From Akebia trifoliata (taxonomy: Eukaryota > Streptophyta > Magnoliopsida > Ranunculales > Lardizabalaceae), in NCBI GenBank assembly GCA_017979445.1, contig CM030717.1:15717788-15781787 (forward strand): a stretch of DNA of 64,000 bases, in the 5' to 3' direction. A program made the position numbers and the translations under genes. Every line of letters starts with the position of its first letter. Position 1 is the stretch's first letter. Shown here one piece after another: positions 47,563 to 56,440 of the stretch. The notes beneath the pieces were generated by a model that saw only the letters and a program-made list of their open reading frames with translations, was not told the origin of the DNA and made no database searches.

Positions 47563-47830
47563 ACTCTTTATTCTTCTTTCTTTTCCAACTCTAATTAGAA
47601 TCAGAATCATAGAAATCTCAAGCATCAAGGAAATAAGGAAGGAAGTAACCCACTCTTTATTCTTCTTTCTTTTCCAACTCTAATGAGAATCAGAATCATA
47701 GAATATCAAGCATCAAGGAAATAAGGAAGGAAGTAATCCACTCTTTATTCTTCTTTCTTTTCCAACTCGAATGAGAATCAGAATTATAGAAATCTCAAGC
47801 ATCAAGGAAATAAGGAAGGAAGTAATCCAT
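47563..47830 (+). repeat. Three-unit tandem repeat upstream of the intact NLR
   Basis: Three units of about 88 bp (47563-47651, 47652-47737, 47738-47830), each CTCTTTATTCTTCTTTC, CCAACTCTAATGAGAATCAG, ATCAAGGAAATAAGGAAGGA. The inverted copy is the one that CACTA-1 entered. It is about 200 bp upstream of the NLR start. Confidence 0.9.
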
Positions 47831-48032
47831 TTTACTTACTTTACTTGTTAATGTGAGAGAGAGAAAGAAAAAGTATACTTGAGACTTAAGCAAGATAGGA
47901 AACCACATTGTATTCTATTGGCAGAGCTCTAGTATCTGTAACCTTGGTCCTTTGGTCAGCTAATTTGAAGAAGATAAAGTTGTTATTTTCGTTCTTTCAC
48001 TTGTGAGAGAGAAGAAGATAGAAAATAAACAA

Positions 48033-50699
48033 ATGGCGGAGGCAGTTGTTTCCTTTGCTGTAGAAAGGCTCGGTGACTTACTCATTCAAGAAACAGTTTT
48101 CTTGTTGGGGGTGAATGACAAAGTTCAGGAGATGAAAGATGAATTAACAGCGATGCAATGTTTCCTAAAAGATGCAGATTCAAAGTTGCAAGAAGGAGGC
48201 GAGGAGGGCGTTCGCAATTGGGTTGCACAAATCAGAGACGTTGCTTATGTTGCGGAGGATGTCATCGACAAATTCATCATCAAAGTTGCATCGAAGAGGA
48301 GATGGGGTATCGTCAAGAGGTTCTCTTGCATCTTCTGCGAGGGCAAAGATCTTTGCATGGTTGGTAAGAAGATTGTAGATATCCAAAGCAGGATAAACAG
48401 AATCTCTCTCTGTCGGGAAAAATACGGCATTAGAAATATTGGAGAAGCGAGTAGTTCCACTACAGCAAGCATGAGACTGCAGCAGTTGAGGCGGTCCTAC
48501 CCTCATGTTGAGGACGAGGACATCGTTGGCCTGGAGAATGACATTGAGACATTGGTAGCGGAGTTGCTCAAAAACCAAGAACGACTTCATGTGGTTTCTA
48601 TCGTGGGAATGGGTGGTCTGGGTAAGACCACTCTCGCCAAGAAAGTTTACAAGCATAATGCCGTTAAACGTCATTTTAATTGCTATGCTTGGACTTTTAT
48701 ATCCCAACAATGCAAACCAAGAGATGTTTTGTTGGAGATTATGAAACAAGTTAGCAATCTCACTGCCGATGATAAGAGAGAAATGAATGATACAGACTTG
48801 GTCTTGAAGCTTCACGAATTCTTGGAAGGAAAGATGTACTTGATTGTTCTTGATGATTTATGGAGGAATGAGGACTGGGATATTCTAAAACCTGCCTTTC
48901 CAACTGGGACGCTAGGAAGTAAAATAATGCTCACCACCCGTAATAAAGAAGTCGCTTTGCACATGGATGCACAAGGTTTTCTTCATGAGCCACGGTTCTT
49001 AACAGAAGATCAGAGTTGGGAGTTACTTGGTAAGAAAGCGTTGTATGGAAATGTAAATACAACTGTCTCTCCAGATTTGGAGAAGATAGGACGAGATATG
49101 GTGAGAAAATGTGGTGGTCTGCCTCTGGCGGTTGCTGTGCTTGGCGGGTTATTAGCGACGAAGGGGTCAGCGAATGAGTGGGAGAATGTGCTTGCACACA
49201 TTACTTTGCACTTGAGTAAAGACCAACTTGGAGTCAATGGGATATTAGCTTTAAGCTATATTGATTTGCCTTATCGACTAAAGCCATGTTTTCTCTATTT
49301 AGCTCTTTTTCCAGAGGATTCTCGGATTCGTTCAAAGAAATTGATTAAATTATGGGTTGCGGAAGGTTTCATAAAAAAAGAATCGGGAGAAACAATGGAG
49401 GAGATGGGAGAAGAATATTTGGCTGAGCTGATTAATAGGTGTATGGTTCAGATGGGTGAAAGGGGTATCACTGGAGGAGTTAAGACAATCCAGGTACATG
49501 ACCTTATGCGAGATCTATGCATAAGAAAGGCGAGGGAAGAAAATTTCCTTGATATCTTCGATGAGAATTCCATTGAACCATCATCCAATGATAAATTGCG
49601 TAGAGGAGCAATCCATTCTGGTTCTGGGATGGAAAGGTGCACTTCCTTACAGCACTCATCTCCGTCATTACTTCGTACTTTATTATTCTTTAATACAGAA
49701 ATAAGTTCGAAATTTGTCTGCAAAAATTTGGAATTACTCAGAGTCTTAGATTTCAGTCACACGCGTTTCAAAGAAACATTTACATTACGCAGAGAAATTG
49801 GAAAACTAATTCACTTAAGGTACTTGGGGATAAAGGATAGTAACATAAGAATGGCTCGGAGAACATCTATAGGCAATCTACAAAGTCTACAAACCCTAGA
49901 TACAAGGAACAGTGGATCAGATATACCCGATGAGATATGGAAAATAGAACAATTGAGGCATCTATACTCGTATGTCAATAGTGAGTTCAGAATAGACACT
50001 TTGGTAAATCTCCAAACCCTTTGGAGCGTAACGGCTGGGAGTCAGATGGTACAAGGTTTGGCCAAGTTGAGTAATCTGCGAAAATTGGGGATATATCAGC
50101 TAACAAAATCACAAGCACAGGTAGTACTCAACTTTGTTGCCACGTTGAAATGCCCTTTTCGAACATTGCTTTTGCACACATATCAAACATTTTCCGATCT
50201 GGAACCACTTTCTCGTTGTCATCATGTGCGCAAACTATATTTAAATGGCCGCATAGAGAATCTGCCCCAATGGCCGCCAAACCTCGTCAAGTTGGAGTTG
50301 CTCTATAGCTACCTTCTAGAAGACCAGGTGGCAACATTGCTGGATCTACCAAACTTGATTTTCCTCAAATTAGGTAGTCACTCATACGAAGGGAAGAAAA
50401 TGGTTTTCTCTACTAAAGGGTTTCCTCAACTCCAATTTCTACATCTTCTTTTTCTGGAAAATTTAGAGGACTGGACAGTGGAGAAAGGATCGATGCCATA
50501 TCTTAAGCATTTAACGATTTGTAAGTGCGACAAATTGAAGATGGTTCCAGAAGGATTAAGATTCATCACTACCCTCAAGGACTTGTATATCATTTGTATG
50601 ACAGACGAATTCGAAGACAGGATTGAAGAAGGAGGAGAGGATTGGTACAAAGTCCAACACATACCTTCTATCGAGATTCACAATTCGATGATACAATAA
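48033..50699 (+). CDS. CC-NB-LRR disease resistance protein (RPM1/RPP13-like), intact
   Basis: A single exon encodes 888 residues. The start chosen is ATG 48033 (MAEAVVSFAVERLGDLL), the typical start for this class and shared with the paralog; the open frame extends 30 bases further upstream without an ATG. The Rx-type coiled coil has an exact EDVID motif at 75-79. NB-ARC: P-loop GMGGLGKTT 192-200, RNBS-A near 214-230, kinase-2 LIVLDDLW 270-277, RNBS-B GSKIMLTTRN 295-304, GLPLA 362-366, RNBS-D CFLYLALFPED 419-429, and QVHDLMRDLC 487-496 with VHD at the MHD switch position. About 14 LRRs fill roughly 530-880. All nucleotide-binding motifs are intact, so it should be a working intracellular immune receptor that binds ADP/ATP and triggers cell death on effector recognition. 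EDVID and RNBS-D place it among sensor CNLs, not RPW8-type helpers. Effector unknown. Confidence 0.95.
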   Translation: MAEAVVSFAVERLGDLLIQETVFLLGVNDKVQEMKDELTAMQCFLKDADSKLQEGGEEGVRNWVAQIRDVAYVAEDVIDKFIIKVASKRRWGIVKRFSCIFCEGKDLCMVGKKIVDIQSRINRISLCREKYGIRNIGEASSSTTASMRLQQLRRSYPHVEDEDIVGLENDIETLVAELLKNQERLHVVSIVGMGGLGKTTLAKKVYKHNAVKRHFNCYAWTFISQQCKPRDVLLEIMKQVSNLTADDKREMNDTDLVLKLHEFLEGKMYLIVLDDLWRNEDWDILKPAFPTGTLGSKIMLTTRNKEVALHMDAQGFLHEPRFLTEDQSWELLGKKALYGNVNTTVSPDLEKIGRDMVRKCGGLPLAVAVLGGLLATKGSANEWENVLAHITLHLSKDQLGVNGILALSYIDLPYRLKPCFLYLALFPEDSRIRSKKLIKLWVAEGFIKKESGETMEEMGEEYLAELINRCMVQMGERGITGGVKTIQVHDLMRDLCIRKAREENFLDIFDENSIEPSSNDKLRRGAIHSGSGMERCTSLQHSSPSLLRTLLFFNTEISSKFVCKNLELLRVLDFSHTRFKETFTLRREIGKLIHLRYLGIKDSNIRMARRTSIGNLQSLQTLDTRNSGSDIPDEIWKIEQLRHLYSYVNSEFRIDTLVNLQTLWSVTAGSQMVQGLAKLSNLRKLGIYQLTKSQAQVVLNFVATLKCPFRTLLLHTYQTFSDLEPLSRCHHVRKLYLNGRIENLPQWPPNLVKLELLYSYLLEDQVATLLDLPNLIFLKLGSHSYEGKKMVFSTKGFPQLQFLHLLFLENLEDWTVEKGSMPYLKHLTICKCDKLKMVPEGLRFITTLKDLYIICMTDEFEDRIEEGGEDWYKVQHIPSIEIHNSMIQ

Positions 50700-52280
50700 G
50701 TCATCCATCAGTTCAATTCTCGGTGAGTTTTTATTTGGTTTCTCAAGCCAACATTGAGTTTGCAGTAAAAGCCATTTTAATCCAGTTCTCTGTCAATTTC
50801 TCACTTTTTTTTTTGCTTATTTTACAATGTTCTTACCTTTTACTTTTATGCCGCTTAGTTTTTTATTATTCATTACCTAATAGTTAAATAACAGAGACTC
50901 CTCAAAATTATTGGATCTTATATATATATATATATATATTTATTTATTTATTTTCCCTTTTCTTGTTTGGAGAATTTTAAATCATTGTAAATATATTTTT
51001 GATGCTAGCAGTTTTCTATTTTCTATTTTAGAAATACGAATTAATGAAATTCTGTATTTTAAAAATATAAATGAATTTAAATTCCTGTCTAACATTACAC
51101 ACCCATCTCTTACTTTGTTGAGTTTAGTCCATATCGGTCACAAATTGCCTTGTCTCTCTTCTTAGAAACACATGGCCCTCTCCACTCATTGCCAATCAAA
51201 AGTAAATTAAAATAAGGTGGATTTGGGTCAACAATACTAACCGTTTGCACATAGTGCCATGCAATTACCTCAATTCTACCAATAATGTAGAGAGTTGAAG
51301 GTGATTCTGTTTTATATTGCTAAATTCTGCTTCTAGCTTCTTATTTTAGATTCACAAAGTTAGATTTGGGAAATTGGTTTTAGTATCTAGAACTATAGCA
51401 CCATTTTTCTTACCGACTTCTACAGCTGGGATGTGAAATACTATATCCCAGCTAGCTATGATGGACAATCAAAACGAATATAACACATTTTTTCATGATC
51501 TTAGTAGGAAAGAGGTCTCTACTCCTGGAATGCATCATATATTACAAGATATATTGTATGTGTCATAGTCCATGATCATATCTTGATCGATTGACATTTG
51601 CCAATTAAATAGGTTTCACCTGCATTACTCATTTCTTTGACACTTCCTGAATTTCACATATTTGTGGCCATTTGGTTGATTTATCAGAAACTGAATTTTT
51701 CCTTCACACTTGTTTCTTTGTTCATGGTGGTTGTGGTGATGATCATGGCTTTGATGAAGCAACAGTGATGATGATTGTGGTGATGAGAATGGTTATGGAG
51801 GGAGCGGGAGTGGAAGTCGGTGGGGGTCGCAATCAGGTGGTGGTGCTGTGTTGATAGTGGTGGCAAATGCTGTTAGGATTTCTTTTCTTCCCCACCAAAT
51901 GGACCTCTTTTATGAACACTATTCAGATCTCGTAATCAAACAATCTAGATTTCTTTTGAACCATAGTTTCTTTTATTTTTAAAAAAATTGTGTCATGTCA
52001 AATGATCGCCATCACTTAATAATGTAGATTTTTTATTAATTTGATTGGATTGCTAAACTATGCCATGGGTTACTTAACCATGATTTGATTATATATGTGT
52101 GTGATTCTCATATCTCTATTATGGGATTTATTCTTATTTACCTGGTATGTGTGGTTTATGAGGATATTGCATATACCGGGGATTTGGCTAGATATGATCC
52201 TCTAAGAGGTCAGTTATCTCGCCCCGAATCTGGAACCGTGTGTGTATATATATAACGTCCCGAATCTGGATCCGTATATA
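50700..52280 (+). repeat. NLR downstream block D, copy 3
   Basis: Follows the intact NLR directly. Same landmarks as copy 1. It ends in a short (TA)n tract at 52264-52290 that runs into block S with no element inserted, so this is the empty state of the tract. Confidence 0.8.
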
Positions 52281-52985
52281 TATATATATATAGGTTGAGT
52301 AAAAAGTCAAATAGCTGCTAATCCATTCTTATGTCATTAATATAATTAACTGATTATATATATTATTTATGAAGATGTTTCCCTTGGATCTTTTATTCTC
52401 AGAAAATGTTCGTGCAGATTTAAGCTTTGTTTTTTTAGTGGCAGGACATTTTCATTTCATATTAAATTCAAATTATTGAATTTTTAGATTTAAAATCCAA
52501 CTCCCGAATTGTATGTCATACATTCATGTGGCACCTTAATCCAATCTTTCTCTTTTTTCGACAACAAATATTTTGAGATAAGAATGATTATAACGATAGC
52601 AATAGACACGTATTAGTTTAGTGTCGGTGAGTAATAATGAATCCAAAACAAATCCTTAACTTTCTACTACCTGTGGACACCATACCATTATTGATGACAA
52701 AAAGCATCACGTTCTCCTTACTGCCATAAAAAAAGAAACTTTTCCTCATATTTACTAGTTCATACCACGTGGGTGCTACACTACTGCTAATATTTGAGGT
52801 TCCACCTTTTCATAAGTTGTAACCATCAAAAAGTCGGTTAGGTTAACCCATACAACAAGGACGATTTCAATAATTAAAAATGTATCCTTGGTCCCCCTGT
52901 TACGTACAATTATTTGGCTAAAAGACAAGCCTCGTGACCATAAGGATCCACAATGTCTACTGTTGATGTCATAAGAATCACATTC

Positions 52986-53013
52986 ATATGCACATGCACA
53001 TGCACATGCACAT
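52986..53013. repeat. (CACATG)n hexanucleotide repeat
   Basis: Four to five tandem ATGCAC units in the copy-specific part of block S. Confidence 0.9.
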
Positions 53014-53970
53014 GCAATAGCAATACGATTGAATTATTTTAGTTGGTTTGGTATCTTGTTTTCACAACTTGTCGATAAAAATCGAGATGACTTGGACAAT
53101 TCATCTTAACCTCGAAGATCATTTGACGCGATAATAATTAATATGAATCCTTCATCTCATTATGCCAAAGTCCCTTGGAGGTTACAAATGATTCAGCTGA
53201 TATTAAAAAAAATCATTTTTTTACATTATGTCAAAGATTTTATTTGGGTTGCCAATCTGACAAAGATTCATGTTTCCCTCTTCGTGGTAGTTATGGTGAT
53301 GGTGGGGCTGGTAGAGTTGGTCATGAACTGGTGGTAACAGGGGCAGTAAGGTATGTCGACAGCCAAACATTCAATGAGTCATTTAACGTAATGGAGTAAC
53401 ATTTTGTAATGGAAAGCAATATGTTTAGTTGAGAGTTGAGACTTTAACAGTCATTAAGATTTTAGGGATTCCTAAGAAGAATGTACCCCTAAAAAATTGA
53501 ATTAGACCCTAGAAAATAAGAATTGATCTCTAAAAAAACATTTATTTCTTTTATTTTAATCATATATTTGAGATAGGGAACACTGAAATAAACTCACTCT
53601 TAATAACAAAAGACTTGACTTTGGATAGAGTCCAAATACATAACAAAATTCGTTCTACCAACTCTAAATCTTTGTGACAAATCTTCAGTATTTTTATTAG
53701 GATATTATGCTGATTTTAAAAATTCACAAATGTGAATTTGCATAAAAAAGACTCACCCTTCTATAATTATACTTTGTGAAGATCTGAAAGTGCATACTTA
53801 TGGGCCCAACCAAATGGGGGCTTAGAGCATAGATGACCAAATCTATGGTAGAGGGTGAAGGTGCATGCAATGCACACTGATACTGATGGTGGACACTATC
53901 AAAATGTACTTCATTATATTTTCTGAATCAGAATTTGTACAAGAGATCAACTTATCTTCTGAAATTAAAC

Positions 53971-53973
53971 TAA
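53971..53973. other. Unoccupied CACTA-2 target site (TAA)
   Basis: GAAATTAAACTAAGACCAAA here corresponds to GAAATTAACTTAA + CACTA-2 + TAGGACCAAA at 20184-26820. There is no footprint, so this copy split off before insertion, or its element excised precisely. Confidence 0.8.
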
Positions 53974-54314
53974 GACCAAATAATTAATAGAATATAATAC
54001 TTGTAAATTAGATCAGCAAAGAAACAATATCTATATCAAAATCGAGTTGTTTGCAAGGGCACACATGTCCTTGGATGCATCCGTGTGGTGCGCATATTGT
54101 GTGTTTTATCGCAAAAAATTAGTTACACTAATTGAGATACAAGTAATAATCATGAATGTCATTCCCCTGGTGTGACAGAGGAGACTCAATTTCATTAAAG
54201 ATATATATCTAAAAAAATGAGCATTCATGAAAGAAACGTGATTAAGAGCCAGTTACAAAAGTTTATAAGGTAGCTTAATTATCAAGGACGAGCCATGTAC
54301 AAGTTGGTTTGTGG

Positions 54315-54548
54315 ATGGAGAAGCATGTGTTGTGTGTGATAACAACTATAGTACTCATAGTCACCATGTTGTCATCTGCGTCACTTTTCCCTCGATTAAA
54401 AGGGTTTGAGGATCACAAGCAAGGAGGATCTCCAGAATATGGGATTAAATCTGAATTTCTGGAGGAAGAAAACTACATGATCTACAACCCTACACCTATA
54501 ACATTTCCCAGAGGTGATGCAGGGCCCATTCCACATGTTTCTACTTAG
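54315..54548 (+). CDS. Small putative secreted peptide precursor, 77 aa
   Basis: ATG at 54315, stop TAG at 54546-54548. Residues 1-25 (MEKHVLCVITTIVLIVTMLS, then SASLF) form a classic signal peptide: a charged start, a hydrophobic core and small residues before the cut. The rest is a short, hydrophilic, cysteine-free propeptide with an acidic middle (EFLEEENY) and a proline-rich end NPTPITFPRGDAGPIPHVST. This layout (signal peptide, variable middle, short Pro/Gly-rich C-terminus) is that of plant peptide-hormone precursors, but it matches no named family I can recall. A paralog at 27196 carries a 97-bp deletion but keeps the C-terminal part nearly unchanged. In that copy the frame continues 11 residues further (QFTPDINATVS...), where this copy has a stop (TAG for CAG), so this copy may be C-terminally shortened. 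Confidence 0.55.
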   Translation: MEKHVLCVITTIVLIVTMLSSASLFPRLKGFEDHKQGGSPEYGIKSEFLEEENYMIYNPTPITFPRGDAGPIPHVST

Positions 54549-54599
54549 TTTACACCTGATATCAATGCTACTGTTTCTAACTCAAGTTGGTTTGTCCAT

Positions 54600-55550
54600 T
54601 AATAAATTGATCGTTCGTAGTTTAAACTACACCCTCACTTACACCGTACAACTTGGCAAGTCGAATTTGGATTGAACCTTAGATAAATTCACCATTTTAA
54701 TCATCTGAGTCTTCTAACTCGAGTAAATTGGCCTCCAAGTCTTATTTGTCAAGCTGACCCAACTATCAAGAAGTTGGCTCTACGTGATTAAGCGGCCAAG
54801 CAATTTAATTATTTGTTACAACATATTAATTGACTTGATTAAGTCGAAAGACAAGTAACTCGGTTCATCGAGTTCAATTTGGATTAAACCCAGTCTTATT
54901 TCGTTCAACTCAATTGAGTCACGAAATTACAAATTGGGTTGAATTAAAATCTTATGGTCCAATTGAGTTAATGACGAATTTATTAGATTCGTTAGCTCAA
55001 TAGGCTCTTAATGAAAATTTAGTGTCAAACCTCTATCTTCTATATCACGTATTATAGTCCTCATTATTTTTATTTTTTTCAAATAGAGGGTGTCAAGGTA
55101 ATGAACATTAAAAATTGATGTTCATACAAAATAACTAGCAACTCAATTATCATTCAATTTTTTTTTAGTGTTCTCACCATCAAGAGGGTTCAATGCACAT
55201 CGACCTTTATGTTCATGTAATACACCCAATCATTCTTTTTCAAATTTGACTTTTGAATAATTGAATGAATTTAATGTAAATCATAAATACCTGATGGTAT
55301 TCACATGTGATACTGCTTTCTTGTTCTAATCCGTCCTTGCTTGCAACTTGCGTGACAGGTAAGCATCAGACCACCATTATTGTTCACCCATTGGAATTGA
55401 TTCTATCAGGTTTGAAGTGATAACTCCCTCATTATTCTTCCCCAAATGAGCTATTAAACCAAAAAACCAGCGATGACATCGTCGAACACAGGTTCTTTAG
55501 GTCTGAAGCATTATTCGATGGATCTCCTCCCCCAATTGGGCTTGTTAAGA
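54600..55550. other. Spacer without a recognised gene
   Basis: 54600-55000 is made of short related phrases (TTGAGTTC/GACTTGATTAAGTCGA) with the look of an old repeat. 55490-55560 has an open stretch on the plus strand (FRSEALFDGSPPPIGLVKIT, then WKLNQ followed by GT) that could be an exon end of an unknown gene. Confidence 0.4.
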
Positions 55551-55554
55551 TAAC

Positions 55555-55935
55555 ATGGAAGCTGAACCAGGTACCTCGTTCTCAACAGTAATGAGAGCAG
55601 CAATAGCCGCCACCACTCTTATTACTTATCATTCCAAGGAGCTGTTACTCCTTATACATGAACATCTCTTGGCATCCGGCTTGGCAACAACTGCTGCTTC
55701 ACTGCTCCAGGGGGCTTGATTAGCACCTTTGCCATCCTTGACAGCACCCCCTCCTCTCCTGCATCAGACTTCTGTGCAAGAAACCCCATTAATACGATTT
55801 CGTTTGCCATTTGGCCGTGCACCTCGTGGGTTTCATTCAGATTCATCAAATCCAGCATCCCGAGATGATTATTACGACTTGAAGTCCGATTTAGCCGCGT
55901 CTTCAAAGAAAAAAATCGTTGGCCTTCTCACCTAG
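55555..55935 (+). pseudogene. DCAF1-like (DDB1/CUL4-associated factor) gene fragment
   Basis: One frame reads AAIAATTLITYHSKELLLLI, HEHLLASGLATTAASLLQGA, an in-frame TGA at 55717-55719, then LAPLPSLTAPPPLLHQTSVQ, RAPRGF and SSKKK before TAG at 55935. The ITYHS-ELLLLIHEHL-ASGL motif and the PLPSL...HQTSVQE segment that follows match plant DCAF1, a WD-repeat substrate receptor of the CUL4 ubiquitin ligase (this part is the LisH-containing region). No WD repeats or further exons are present. It lies between the two NLR genes and is a relic. Confidence 0.65.
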
Positions 55936-55960
55936 TCTCAGTTTTTAGTTAAGAAACCAA

Positions 55961-56004
55961 TATGTATCCCATCCATCGTCAGTATGTATCCCATCCATCG
56001 TCAG
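55961..56004. repeat. 22-bp direct tandem duplication
   Basis: TATGTATCCCATCCATCGTC plus AG, twice in a row with no difference. No function apparent. Confidence 0.9.
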
Positions 56005-56440
56005 TCAACAAAATCTCCAGTGCGTCTGGAAACCTGTCTATATCTACTGGAGTACCAGGATCTCTCGTGGTAAATCGATATTGAAATTCTTATGTGTTAG
56101 TTTGATTGAGGGTTCTCGGAGGATTTTTTGTACCACCATGTATTTATAAGATTTTCTGCTCGTAGATCTCCATAAATTTTCTCTGTGAGAGATCGGTCTT
56201 AATAATGGTTGGATGCTCGGTTGGTTTATCACACAAATCGGTTCTTCGACTATGATTCCTCGAGATTACTACGTGTCACTTATCCGAGAAATACCCTCCA
56301 CAATAGGAAACCAGATTGTATTCTATTGGCAGAGCTCTAGTATCTGTAACCTTAGTCCTTTGGTAAGCTAATTTGAAGAAGATAAAGTTGTTATTTTCGT
56401 TCTTTCACTTGTGAGAGAGAAGAAGATAGAAAATAAACAA

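Larger units (their letters stand above)
45791..47840 (+). repeat. Block U, NLR upstream region (direct copy)
   Basis: Inverted relative to 10231-12091. It starts with a type E element (45791-46174), then two copies of a 70-bp stretch containing GTAGTTTGACTATAAGTCAT separated by TA tracts (46175-46310), the 46689-46922 stretch and the tandem repeat. It ends just before the leader shared by the two NLR genes. Not present in this form upstream of the second NLR. Confidence 0.75.
52291..54314 (+). repeat. Block S, copy 3 (without CACTA-2)
   Basis: Matches 19032-19200 up to about 52470, then has its own segment (52470-53165), then matches again to 53970 (19360-20196) and beyond the CACTA-2 site (26811 on). 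The own segment holds (CACATG)4-5 at 52986-53013 and nothing I can name. An ORF at 53175-53399 (GSYGDGGAGRVGHELVVTGA, then YVDSQTFNESFN) looks exon-like and is partly kept in copy 2 (19500-19600), but I do not recognise it. Confidence 0.75.

Noticed and set aside
48180..48815. 211-codon ORF antisense to the NLR (and 210 codons at 56588-57220)
   Set aside because: They lie opposite the CC-NB-ARC coding sequence and are present in both paralogs only because the sense protein is conserved. No family features.
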